Below, piece after piece: positions 1-11,359 of a DNA stretch of 64,000 nucleotides; the stretch's first letter is position 1, and every line of letters begins with the position of its first letter. Position numbers and translations under genes: made by a program. Origin of the DNA: Dactylonectria macrodidyma (lineage: Eukaryota > Ascomycota > Sordariomycetes > Hypocreales > Nectriaceae); NCBI GenBank assembly GCA_020744425.1, contig JAGMUV010000003.1:558001-622000 (forward strand), in the 5' to 3' direction. The notes under the pieces were generated by a model. That model was not told the origin of the DNA, searched no databases, and worked only from the letters and a program-made list of their open reading frames with translations.

Positions 1-1552
1 CTCTATCCCTAGGGACCTAGCAGGAGTGTCTGGAACCTTGAATACGACAGAGAGTCCAATCAATTCCAGACGCTAAGCCCAGTAAGTCAAGATTGACAAA
101 AAATGACAGGCAGAGGTCAGACCCACCCATCTGCCGCATTGCCGCGACGCACCGCGTATCTGGGCAATTCAGGATCGAGACCTAAGCAGACGAAGCTGAG
201 CATTGGGTGGAGACTGTAGGTACAAGGCCGCGAAGCAAGAGGTCATGGAGACCCGAGAGAGCCTAGAATTATGCATGCGTTAGTAGGAAACCGCTGTCTA
301 TAAGGGTCGGCAAGCAATTGTAAATAGTAATTAGGGAGAGAAAGCGGGAAATCTGGGGGCTGCTAGTCAGCGTCGTTGACGTTGGCGAAGTGGGCCACCG
401 CGGATTTAACACTGATCCGAGGGGCTTCGGCTGTTCGCCGGAGCCCGTTATCCGGGCATAATCATTTAGACGATTACAACCGCGTAGGATAAAATCAATC
501 TATCTCTTGAGAAATGAGATTGGAAGCTGGTACTAGAGGAGTTGATATGTTCCAATTGGTGAGGAGAGTTAGACGTTAAGCTTAAAGGGGTGAGGAGGCG
601 GTAAAGAAGCACAATCCCAACTATATCGTCACACTCGACACCCGTCGCCAATTGTTATAACATTATGTTGGATAGCGTACGGCACATTCGATCCAGAGAT
701 TAATGCTCAATAAGGTGTGGACCCTGAATCTGTTGATTGTCTTGATCTAGGATGCCTCCGGCCCCCTCTTTTCTCAGAGGGGTTTTATGTCATCTGACAC
801 CCCCTCTGACTAAGGTCAGGATATCGATCTATCAGAGGTTTCGTAATATAGGGTCACAATCCAACACATTACATGAGGCAAGTTTGGAGTCATTGGGTAT
901 GTTGAACCGTCTTAGGCAAGGGAGGCTAGGAGGCGGGTACGATGGGTTGTCTTACTCGTGGCGACCCTAGCATCGGCGTGAAGAGGGAGGAGAGTTTGAG
1001 CCATTCGCGGTTGCCAAGGTAGACGGGCTAGCCTTTGCAGAGCTAGGACACGACGAGACGAGCGCGGAGTTCGGTCTCGGAGCCGTTGATGGGAGAGTAG
1101 TAGCGATGAGTCAAGTCTGCGTTGGTGGTTATGATGGGTGAGATGGCGAGGGGAGACGCTGAGAAGGGTACCGGGAGGTATGATGAGGTTGAGATGAAGA
1201 TGGACTGAGCGGCTTCTATTTTATCTGCTCGTATACGAGATAGGAGTGTGATTGTCTTAAGCTCTTATGAACAACAGCAGGTATTGAAGCTTACAGGGTT
1301 GGGATAGTACTAGAGCAAACCTTTCAATATTTTAAGCAAGCAAGCATGTCAGCCAAACATGAGGTTCTACGATCATAGCTAAGTATCCTAAAAACACAAA
1401 CGTATGCGATTGATGTGTGTCTGTTAATTGCCATCTACACATACCAACCATCCAAACAGCCACGATTGAAGAGACAACTCAACGTAACCTCAGCAAGCTT
1501 TCGGCAACACGCATAAACATCTAGAATAGAAACAAACACGCCGTGCATTTCT
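1..1552. other. Gene-free flank downstream of the HET gene
   Basis: No open frame here has protein-like composition or a recognisable motif. The longest frames are under 75 codons and have no credible splice partners. I see no RNA gene or clear repeat. It holds the 3' flank of the HET gene. Confidence 0.5.
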
Positions 1553-3626
1553 CTAAACTAGTTTGACTTCAGAGATCTTATCAAGATCGTCAGGGCCAAA
1601 GGTTTCTCGTCCACACAGGAGAAACCCGATCCTTCTGAATGTCCCCATCTCAGAACCCGTCGGTTCGACAATGAGTGCGAAATATGTCGAATCAGCGTCA
1701 TCCTCAGTGGGTGCCGTTCGTACCATGATCAGAGCAAACAACTGCATGGCGCGGACCTTATCCGCCGACACTTTAGAATTCCGATCTATCACATCAAATC
1801 CCGCGTAGCACCCTTCGTCACCATCCAGAGTCTGAAGAAACATGTGTCCCGTCGGTCCCTTGGCGTCCGAGAGGGCCAGAGGCACGAGCGGCGCCTTGAG
1901 TCGAAGCCAGCCGTTCTTTACTCTGCCGAATGGATTGCCTCCGTCAACTTCAACGTGCGAATCAATCGCTGTGGCGAGATAGTCGTTTCCAGAGAAGCCG
2001 GTCGCGGCGACGCCGTCCACCGAGGCCCATGACCACGACGGAGCGCGGTACTCGTCGTTGGGCGGCGAGGAACAATGCAGCCCCTGCCAACAGATTCCCT
2101 CGACTATGTTGGTTTTCCAAATCCCGGCAAGATACTCTTCCTGGAGCAGTTCCTGGTAGATCCGCGCAAGGCCAGACATGGCAGGCAGCTTGTCCGAGGC
2201 GCACGTCAACTTCCTCCTGCCGTAGCCCCAAAGGAGCCCGTACCACTGCAGGAGGATCGGATTAGATGACCTTTTTCTTCTCGGCTTTCCAGAAAATGTT
2301 TTTTCAATCATCTCTGTCTTGGTCTTGTCTAACGCGTCATAGACGTACTGATAGCGATCGGGCAGTGTGAGGCCGTTTTCTGTTAGTGTTCCCTCGATGC
2401 ATTCATAATACACTTGTTGCTTCGCAAAGTGGAGGATTCGTCGAGAGAGGACGCGCTCTTGGAAACCCCAAGCTCGCTGCGTGAGCGGCTCATCCCTCAT
2501 CTCGGTGTGGTACTTCTTGATGACCTCCCTGTCGAGCGGTAACGGGTACGCGAGAACGGTGCCGCTCGTTTCGCCCGATGTGTAAGGGAGCTCTATGCTT
2601 CTTGGAGGGTTTCGAGAGAAGAATAGGCCTCCATCACTATGGCCGACGCCCGTGGCAGCGACGGTGAGATAGGCGTTGGTGTAGACCATGGCCATTCTTG
2701 CAGATTCTCGCTCCCACTCGTGAATCTGATCCTGGCAGATGCACAGACTGTCGATCCAGATGTATCTCACTCCAAGTTGCCTCGATAAGGCGATGGCATC
2801 TTGAAATGTCTTGGGCAAAACTGACACATCGATGCCCTGTTTTCGCTCCGCTACTGTTGCCTGTGTTGTTGTGTACTGCTTGGTGCCAATGCCCCAGCAG
2901 TAGCTCAAAGCGATATATCTCTCCTGGTCGTCGACGGTAGTTTCGGCCAGTTTCACAGAGTTTCCAGACTTCTCGTCGCCGACGTCGATGACCCGAGATG
3001 GCATGGTTCGATCCTGCTGGGCGCAACGGTCATGCTTGTCACAGGCGGCTACCCAACCACGAATGCAACTTAAAACGCTCTCGTCTGGAGTGTCACTGAT
3101 TAGGTGGCCCTTTATGATCTCGGCTAAGGGGCCATCTGCGAAGAGTTAGTCTCAACGTGAAGGTCGTTTCGTAGACGAAGCAAAACGGACCTTGTTGCGC
3201 ACAGAATGCGATGGCGGCGATAGGCACTACCTTTACGCCCGGCTCCCACGAACAATTGGTGAGAACCCAAATTCCGTCTTGGCCATCTGGGCGTTTGGTG
3301 ACCCATAGATCGAATGTGAGATGTGCGCCCTCACCGATTCCCAGCTCTTGCAACAGCGGCATTTCCTCTTTCTCAAAATCAGATAGAACATTATCGGCCT
3401 GCGCCTCAATAAGCTGGCACAAGTCACATCCTTCTTTCGCCGCGCGCCTCAGGCTCTTCAGGTCTGGATGGTGCTTGAACCCCAAGGGCTCTGACCTCTT
3501 GGACTTTGGCACGATCAGGTGCTGGAGATGTGCGTAACCACTGAGGGTTCGCATGTAATTCTCCTCTGGGAAGTCCGGAAGCGCCTCAGAGGACATGGAC
3601 TCGCAAAGCGCACATAGACAGGCCAT
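1553..3626 (-). CDS. HET-domain (heterokaryon incompatibility) protein, 672 aa, two exons
   Basis: Model: exon 1 3626-3191, intron 3136-3190 (55 bp, GTCCGT...GCAG), exon 2 3135-1553, giving 2,019 nt in frame. I chose the ATG at 3626 because it opens a Cys-rich N-terminus (MACLCALCESM) usual for this family; an upstream in-frame extension has no such character. Around residues 215-360 the HET signatures appear in order: YIALSYCWG, then YIWIDSLCICQD, then WERESARMAMVYTNAYLTVA. The region before it (CDLCQLIEAQ and a K/R-rich helix) is typical of HET proteins with a cysteine-containing N-terminal part. In established cases HET domains trigger cell death when genetically unlike hyphae fuse, or act downstream of NLR-type receptors. 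No partner domain such as NACHT, ankyrin or WD40 is fused here. A WD40 remnant lies about 6 kb away and is decayed. The family is certain; the individual role is unknown. Confidence 0.93.
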
Positions 3627-4721
3627 TATTGATGTATAGATATATCTGTTGACGAAACTTGTTGTGTTGGTGAGGGATATGAGATCAATGGTGCAGCAGG
3701 GAAGACCGTCTTCACGTGCACCGAAGAAGCGCCCACATCGTTTTCGACCTTGACAAAGCTGAGAGAAGCGTAAGCGGGAACTATGTAATTCGCTCATGGT
3801 ACGAATTTGGCCGAGAGTCATCCGCTAGATAAGGCGGCAATGCAAGTGGTCGGAGTCAGCCCCTTACCAACCATGCCAGAAAACGCTCCGTGCCACCTGA
3901 AATTGGAAGGTCAGATGCCTGGAAAGCTACTAGTTGTGCCGCTGGATCCGAAAGCTTGTGTTGATTGTTGGTTGTTGGTTGTTGGTTGATGATGGACACC
4001 CTACTTTCTCGTATTCGGCCATTATTCCGAACTCATCACAATAGACTGGTCGTTTGTCGCATCCTCGTTGGTATCGATGTAATAGTGCACCTTCCTTCCT
4101 AGGCATTGAAGACGATGATCAACGATCGAATCACATTTCCCAGGAAGCTTAAGCTACGAGTGTAACCGGAACTCGGCTTCATTTTCCCAGCAATCCGTGT
4201 TAGCTCGTGAGAATGCCACTGCATTGCCTTCTCCTGTTATCCCGTCCCAAGCTTCACCAACACGGTAGCGTCAGGGGAAAGAAAGACTCTCACCGCCTCA
4301 CCACGCCGTGTCCCGGCCCGAGGACTGCCCGTAGTGAGTCGTCTTAAGCATAATACTAGGGTAAAGGGGTACTGAATATTGCAGGCATCTGCCAACACCT
4401 TCCCGGCTGGCTCGCGCATCTTATCGCCTGTGCCCTCTACCTACATTGAGGCGAGGCCGGGTTATACTTTTAAAGGCAATTATCTTGTGGATGAGTCGGA
4501 CTTAACCGTCGTCCCTTCGGTCTCTTGGAAGATATAAGGGAGCCCGAATCTCTCATCGACAAGAGGGGAGAAGAGATATGCTTTTTGAGCATTGTTCTAT
4601 TGAATTGACTGCTTATTACTATTTTCATGTTGAATATTCTCTTTTGATCAATTGGCAGAAGCCTGGGTCTTGTGTTTCCCTCATCCTCGAGAATTCATAA
4701 GCAAATCGTCCCTATACCGCA
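3627..4721. other. Gene-poor interval with a short GTTGGTT repeat
   Basis: This is the upstream flank of the HET gene. A simple repeat of about four GTTGGTT-like units lies at about 3958-3990. No supported gene is seen. Confidence 0.45.
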
Positions 4722-5309
4722 ATGCTCTTTACGCTGTTATTCGCTCTGCTTCTGAACCCGTTCCGACCATGTGAGGGTTCGCCAACCTTCTAAGAGGAGT
4801 ATCGGAGCAACTACGTACCACAGGTTATCGACACATAGTACGGCCTCCAGGTTGTGGCGCCAGATACTCTATATGTGGCAGCGGCGGGCACAAACCAGTT
4901 GTACTTTATCGATACCCGGTTCGATCCTGAGACTGCACAGCACATAAAGGAACACATTGAGAGGGCAACTGTGCCGGGCGAGCCAGATGAGGTTATCTCT
5001 ATCGACGAAATTTCGGCTACGGCGGAAGTGAGAAACACTCTAACTAACGAAACGGTATTCGTCTCCGATCCCCCCTATGCCAGGGTGCTGTTTGTGGCAG
5101 GAATTAACCGGCTTAACCCGAAGCTCAAACTGCCTGAATATGAGCCCGCCGGTCATTAGTTGGTGACCTACGACATCGGCACCTTATTAACGACGAGGCA
5201 GCCCAGGGCCTGTTCCGATTATGGCTGTCACTACTCTTCGGACTGCGAACAGCAGACAAATGACAACTGCAACCTCTGCTACCGCTATAGGATTGATAAC
5301 TGGTGTGAC
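4722..5309 (+). pseudogene. Possible broken small secreted cysteine-rich protein gene
   Basis: An ATG at 4722 opens a hydrophobic signal-like stretch (MLFTLLFALLLNPF). It is followed by a GTGAGG donor at 4771 and several acceptor-like AGs before 4852, but no acceptor keeps the phase. From 4839 one frame is open to a TAG at 5157-5159 (about 106 codons; it includes TNQLYFIDTRFDPETAQ). The same frame then runs on to TGA at 5307-5309 through a cysteine-rich tail (CSDYGC...SSDC...CNLC...WC). A cysteine-rich tail behind an in-frame stop, together with the phase failure, suggests a decayed secreted-protein gene or a model with an intron I cannot place. No family recognised. Confidence 0.25.
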
Positions 5310-7541
5310 TGAGGTATGACTAATGCTATGGGCATATGCCACCCGCTGTGCAATAAGGCGGTCGACACACCAAAGGAACATGGAGAGACGGACGCTAGCT
5401 ACTATCAACGGATGGAGAAGTTGCACTGGAAGTAGAAGAACTGTGACGAGAGCGGCATTGGGCACCTAATACTGATTCCCTGAGCGAGGGGATGTTTCTA
5501 AGCTTTATGTACCGGTATCTTTAAATGGAAATCTTCACCTATTGAGAAAGTTCTTTTGAAAAAGTTCCTGAGAAAGTTCCTAATCAGGCTTGAGGCTAGG
5601 CTGTGAAATATCTCGCTCTCCCAATCGCCCTTGATAACTCATTAAGACCACAGGGCAATATTAGTGGGAGCAATGCGTTCTACTAACGCAGACTGTCTTA
5701 AGGCTCTGTCGGAGTTCGGACATAGCTTTCTATATATTATAGAAGACTTGAAAGAGACCTTTGGGATGGAGATAGAAATGGATATGCAGGGTGATACGGA
5801 TAGGGCAGGTAGGGAGAGCGTTGAAGTTGGGCTGGGAACGTCTGCCTTACTATAGTAAAACCACATGGAGAAGGAAAACATCCGTTTGCATATAAGCAGG
5901 GGAATTGATAAGACATAATTAGGATCTCTATGGGCTTTTGTATGGAGCTATTTAATGATAATCTCTAGAAAGGTCTGGTAGCCCCGATCTTATTTCTCAG
6001 TACTTATTCAACCTTACTCTAATCTACTAGGATGTGCAGCTCTGCCTTGAAGAGAGTAGATGCTTTGGTATCCCTATTGAGTTGACTCGTTCGGTCTCTT
6101 TACACGATGAGGTTTGACGATTCTGCGGATCCTAGCTATTAATCGTCCTAACGTTTTCGGTCCTCCCGTTGACTTAGCCTCTTTGTTCGTGCTTATGGAA
6201 ATACTTGCTGATCCAGTTAGGCCGCCCTTAGCAATTAATAGAAAGTGATAACTTGTAGTACATTAGATGCCTTATAAAGATTCTATGTTATGCATGACCA
6301 TAGATGATTTAGGATGGTTAGGTCCTAGTGCTATTTAAAAACCATATTGTGCCCGCTTATATATCTCTTCCGCCTTCTTAAACTTGGTCCACAGACGTCT
6401 GGAGTCATGTGACACTAACGCCCGAAAATGGCTAGCTCGGAGAATGAGGGAAAAAAGAGAGCAGAGAATGGAGACGAAGGTTTCGCAGCTCAAGCCAGAT
6501 CTGGGATCACCAGTTCCGCAAAGCGCCCCAAGGTCCTTTGGCTCATCAGCGGCAGTGTGGCTGCTATTGTGGAGATGGATGGCATACATGCACCCACAGA
6601 AATGAGGCCGAGGTTATAGAGTTCAAGAAATTGACGACGTTATATTGATGATAAACCGCAAAACCGGATTGCATGCTCAATATAGGTCTAGCTAACGAAG
6701 AACTCCAATATCCTCCATATAGAAGAGGTCTATAACACCCAAGATCTAAGACCCATTTCCCGCCCTCATAGATAGATAGACACACATCCTCACGAGTTCT
6801 GCTGGAATACTTTCAACCGCTTTAGAAGCGAGAACCTTGAAAGTTGGATTGTCCGTCTTTGAGTGGTTCTTCCTATCCCTTGTCAGCTTTAAAGCCCATA
6901 CACCAGCGGGGTTCGTACACGAATGCCTCAGCCATATTAGAGTAGATCACTAATAAGAGGGTAGATAGACCTATAAGCTCTTTCTAACGTCCCCCGATGC
7001 GTTTACGCGCAGGAAGTTACCCTCTAGAGAAAGAAGAATCTAAAACCGCTTTCTATGCCTAGATATAGATATCTATAGCGATACTAGCATTACCGCGGCC
7101 AGATTTTGACAGTATTAGCCCTTTCTGCCTATCCTGCTATATCCCATCCTCTAGGAAGTTAAACCAATTTGACAGTTACACGTAGCCAAACCCGGCTAGC
7201 CATTTCGTTCCCTCTTTATTATTAATTACACTTTCCAGCGCATTGATAGTAAGAATCAAATTAAGGGCTGAAATGCTGACATCAGTCAGAAGCTCTGTGT
7301 TAGCAAGGAGTGACATCCAAGCAGCTGAAAATTCCTTCTAAGTTTCAGCAATAATTGCAATTATGTCGCACCTTATGAACTTGTAGGATAGAGACATTGT
7401 TTGGGCTAAAGATCTCTTTCTTTTTGTCCGTTTTCTAAGGGGAGTGGCGCGACCCATTGCCGGATGCGCGACTGATGGCGGCAATGTACGTGAAAATACT
7501 TGGGTGACCGATTGATCTGTAGTATATGCTGCTGCAGTACC
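5310..7541. other. AT-richer gene-poor tract, probably old degenerate repeat
   Basis: No supported gene. Stops are frequent in all frames. On the minus strand near 6170-6215 a short frame reads NWISKYFHKHEQ, which faintly recalls the HTH-CENPB region of pogo/Fot transposases, but nothing around it supports that reading. I regard the tract as repeat-derived only tentatively. Confidence 0.3.
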
Positions 7542-8171
7542 TTATATTGGGAATTTGTCAGACGCTTCTAGAGTTAAGGCTCTATTCTGACCTCCATGCA
7601 TTCCCAGTTCACCCGACATTGGTACTGGCTCCCTGAACCTTGGTGTGGAGGAGGAAGGTAGAGGGTCGACGGGAAAGGGCCCTGATGGGGCCGCAGGCTT
7701 TCCGAACAGTGAGCAATTGTTAGGCAAAGGAAACTCGAAGCCATTGGAACTGCCGGCTGAGCTATCCGAGAAAGCTGAAATTGGTTCCAGACTGGTTTTG
7801 GTGTCGCCAAGGAGGTTCTCTATTTCTCTAACCTGTTCGAGCCTCAACAGCGAGGAAACAGGTTTTGATGGCGGCGTCGAGAAGTGTTGGAAAAAAATGT
7901 TGCCCGAAAAGCCTAGTTGGAAAACCAGAAGATACCGAGCCTCGTAGGTCAACGAAATTTCTTTATAGAAGCTCTTCCATGGCAATTTGCTCGCCTCTAT
8001 GGTCAACTGGACCAGTTGGGGGTTAGCGTTCTGGCGTCTGGGGCGAGAATCTCGAAGGAACCAAGGTTCAGCGGGACCGTCTTCCGACGTAAACGCTTCC
8101 CACTTTGCTCCCGCGCACTCGAGGATAATATGAGCCCCAGAAAGAGACGGACCTGACGGAGAATGAACTTT
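7542..8171 (-). pseudogene. Open minus-strand fragment of unknown function (about 209 codons)
   Basis: The frame from about 8171 to 7542 has no stop. Its composition is protein-like: HIILECAGAKWEAF, then LPWKSFYKEISLTYEARYL, then a Ser/Pro-rich C-terminus. It has no ATG at a plausible position: the first in-frame stop upstream is at about 8172 and only a TTG lies at 8006. The 5' part is therefore missing or sits in an exon I cannot place. Its 3' end faces the carboxylesterase pseudogene, and both lie in a decaying stretch. I do not recognise the family. It could also be a chance open frame. Confidence 0.25.
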
Positions 8172-8335
8172 TCAAAGAATTGGAATCATATTGGAAAGGT
8201 TGGTGCAGTCCGTCGTCTTAGGAAGGCCTTGCGTATTTATCATGTAGTAGTATTACCGCACAGACCATTTAATGTTTTTCAAGCTTGGCTTGGATTTAGA
8301 CGTAGGGCAGAGCTATGCGACGGAGAGACATGCTG

Positions 8336-9451
8336 GGGTCCATTCTCCATCATCTCATTCGGAACAATGGCGGGGAGAACCCTTTGTTCGGCAGGTTTGT
8401 CACACAGAGTCCCGCGTTTGAGTAAGCCTGGGACAATTCAGTTGGGGGCCAACTTGATCAAGTGCACCAAAACTTTTCGTCAGACCTCGGTTGCCATGAG
8501 CCATACGATATCAACTGCCTCCGAAATCCTTCAATCACGGCGGATAAGCTAGGCAAGGCAAATGTAAAGCTTTTTAAGAATGTCAAACAGACAGGATTGT
8601 TCCCCATTGGGCCATCAGTCGACAAGGCTTGGATCAAGACCATTCCAACTTTAGCATTCTCTCAAGGTATTTGTTATCCCCACATTCGATTCTCATGATA
8701 ATAAGGACTGACTTCATTGAAAGGCAAATTCTGGCCGAATATTAAATCTTCCATCATTTCACACTGCGGCAACGATGCTCAGTGGTTCACTCCAGATTCT
8801 GTTAAAACCAAGGCTGACTTCAACGCCTTCTTAAACACGTTTCTGCCAGGCACGAAATTGGCTTCTCTACCACAGAAGATTGCGAACAAGTATGATTGCG
8901 AAGGTTGTTTCAAGGGCGATTATTTCAACTGCCTGCGACACGTCATCCGCGATATATCCTTCACATGCAATACTAGAGACCTCATCAACGCATACCCACA
9001 GCAGGCCTACGCGATGAGCTATGGCTTTCCCAATGATGAGCTAGCTTACCACGCAACAGATCTGATTCCCCTCTTCGCGAACTACCCCCTTCAAATCCCA
9101 TTCATGCTTAAGGCACTAAGGTGGACACATAAGCAAGTCTTAAAGTGGGGTCTAAAACTGAAGAACAAGGTTGTGCCTACCTTCTTGAAGTACTTTGCGT
9201 CTTTCGCTGTGGGCGGCAATCCAAACTCGGCCGGCGAGGCAGAGTGGCCCGTTGTAAACACAACAGGGCCTCTCTTCTCTAATGTCATGAATCCATCTGC
9301 AGGTGTATGGGCTCTGATAAATGATACCCAGAACGCAGCAGACACATGCTCCTTCTGGAACGACACAGCCCAAGCCATTATGGAAGCACAGGGTAGCTCA
9401 GGAGAGAAGACTGATGTGTACACGGATGGGAACGTTCAAGAGGAGCTTTAA
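8336..9451 (+). pseudogene. Carboxylesterase (type B) pseudogene, C-terminal two thirds
   Basis: The reading GSILHHLIRNNGG...PLFGRFVTQSPAFE matches the segment just after the nucleophile elbow of fungal type-B carboxylesterases. It is followed by an in-frame TAA at 8423-8425. The frame then continues with FSSDLGCHEPYDINCLR and FPIGPSVDKAWI. An intron at 8667-8723 (57 bp, GTATTT...AAAG) joins in phase to KFWPNIKSSIISHC. Further on AYHATDLIPLF carries the expected catalytic His. Just upstream of 8336 the sequence resembles a broken GESAG elbow, shortened by a few bases and out of frame. No N-terminal third is found. One stop plus a destroyed nucleophile site means no active enzyme. The intact C-terminal frame of 244 codons suggests recent decay. 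Confidence 0.75.
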
Positions 9452-9489
9452 GTAGTTTGTGGATGAACCATCAAGGTAAAGCAACGTCA

Positions 9490-10539
9490 CTATAGTATAA
9501 TTTCCCATACAACCGTTGTACCATCCGCCGAGCCTGATTCCAGCCGACTGCTATCCGGTGAAATCTTCAAGGCGCAGACTTCGTTGTTATGCCCTTCTAG
9601 CCACTGCTCATGTAGGAACCTTGTCGCACGCAGTGTCCGAATTTCTATTCTTCCATCCGACCAACCCATCGCCAATCTTTGGCTGTCTAGAAAGAAGTCC
9701 ATGGAGGTAACCCAAACATCGCCAAGTTGAACTTTGTCTTTTATTTCCCACTTGTCTCCGCTGTTGCCACTCTTAATCTCCAAGATGGTTGTGCGATGGT
9801 GCGGAACAGAACTCGTGTCACATTGAATTTGCTCGTGAGAAATCGCTATCCAGCGACCATCTGGAGAGACAGCATCGTGTGCAACGTACCATGCCTGACC
9901 AGTGCCCTCACGGAGCGACATATTTGGATGGACTCCTGGGATCAGGTGGAAGCGGCCATCGCCGTTTGATTTCCAACACCTTATCATCCCGCTTATGTCA
10001 GATTCGAGAAAAGTTTGGCCTGATGATGAGAAACAGAAACCTCTGGTTTCAAAGTTCTCATCAAGCTAATCAGGGCTCTCGATTTGCTGAGTTATTCGAT
10101 AACAACCAGTTGAATCTTTTCCCCAGACGCTCGTGGTCTGTTCACCTGGGCGATTCGAAACTAAAATGACAAGCCGCTGGGCATCGTCTGAGAGGATTAC
10201 CATGTCGTTTTGATTTTCGGGGGGAACACTTCCACGGTTCTTGGACGTCTTGGAGCGGCTGAAACTGGCCTTGACGATCAAGCTGAAGAGTCTTGATCTC
10301 CGCGTTGCAATCCTCAACGTCCGACTGATTAACCACGACCTTTCTTGCATCAGGCGTGAAACAAATCTGTACCGGAAGAGTTTTTCTCTCCATAGTCTGC
10401 GAGCGCTGGAGAAAGCCGCGTTTGTCATTCTTATAGAAAACGATCGTGTGGCTGGGCGGTGAACCACCAACATGAACGAATGCAAGCATACTGCCATCAT
10501 GCGAAAAGGAAATCTCTTCAATCCGACCACCAGGGCCTT
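9490..10539 (-). pseudogene. WD40-repeat protein remnant (C-terminal blades)
   Basis: Read 5' to 3' on the minus strand: GGRIEEISFSHDGSMLAFV, a blade with CFTPDARKVVV, then a frame change near 10220 at a run of Cs, then MVILSDDAQRLVILVS, then an in-frame TAG at 10066-10068. The same frame continues with RGFCFSSSGQTFLESD...MIRCW, a blade with AVSPDGRWIAIS, and a final blade with GHNNEVCALKISPDSSRLES...VWEI. These are successive beta-propeller blades. The start is missing: a stop lies just before 10539. In fungi such tails often end NACHT-type NLR proteins, but no NACHT sequence remains here, so that parentage is inference. With one frameshift and one stop it should not be functional. Confidence 0.65.
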
Positions 10540-11359
10540 AATTAGATGTTGCCTTATGTCTGCGTGAAACGCTTTGATAGTGGCAACATCACACCCGACG
10601 GGCTGGCCGCACTGACGTCCAGCCAAGGACGCGATCCTAATTGCGCCTATTTACCCTGCCCTGGTGCATCCATGAGTTGCTGTGAGCATTAGAAAACGGA
10701 TGTGGGATTGCGAATCACTTTGGTTCCCTTCCATCAGCGACTGAGCGTCTAACTCCAGCATCCTTTGTGCTCTTTGTGTCTCCCCTTGCCCACATGCTGA
10801 CCACATCGAGTCCATTACTTGCCGCCCAGGGTCGACCCTCGTGAGCATACCATGAGTTTCTTTGACCATAAATAGCAGCAGCGACCTCTGCTACGATATT
10901 CAGATGATGATCGTCCGACATCCGGCCAACGGGCGATGCATGCCAGCCAGTACCCCCCTCTGCAGCACCCCGGAGCCTTGGCTCGAGAGTAGTACCAAGG
11001 CGATTATCAGATGCCTACCCCCAGGAGTCATACCCGATACTTCGTCCCGTCCAGATCCGTTTCTAGCGGGGAGCCTAAGCTGGCGGTGCTTTAGCCTAGG
11101 CAGAAGGTCATCTAGCGGGTGACAAGGTCATTGATTACAGCGTGAGGTGAGTGTTTAGCGCTATTGCAGGCCGCTGTACTGTATGGGCTAGTCAGCACAC
11201 AGTCGCCAGCGAGGTCTGCGTTTATTTGTGTCAGTAAAGGGAAGAGGTAACCCTAACTTAGATGGTAAGTGAATCAGACTTGAAGTAGATTAATGAGGTG
11301 TATAAGAGAGCACGCCTATAATGCTATTTACATGATTTGTGTACCGATTTTCCATCATG
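10540..11359. other. Intergenic interval
   Basis: No supported gene. Short frames here lack splice context. The interval may contain eroded upstream sequence of the WD40 remnant and forms the 3' flank of the large MACPF-like gene. Confidence 0.4.
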
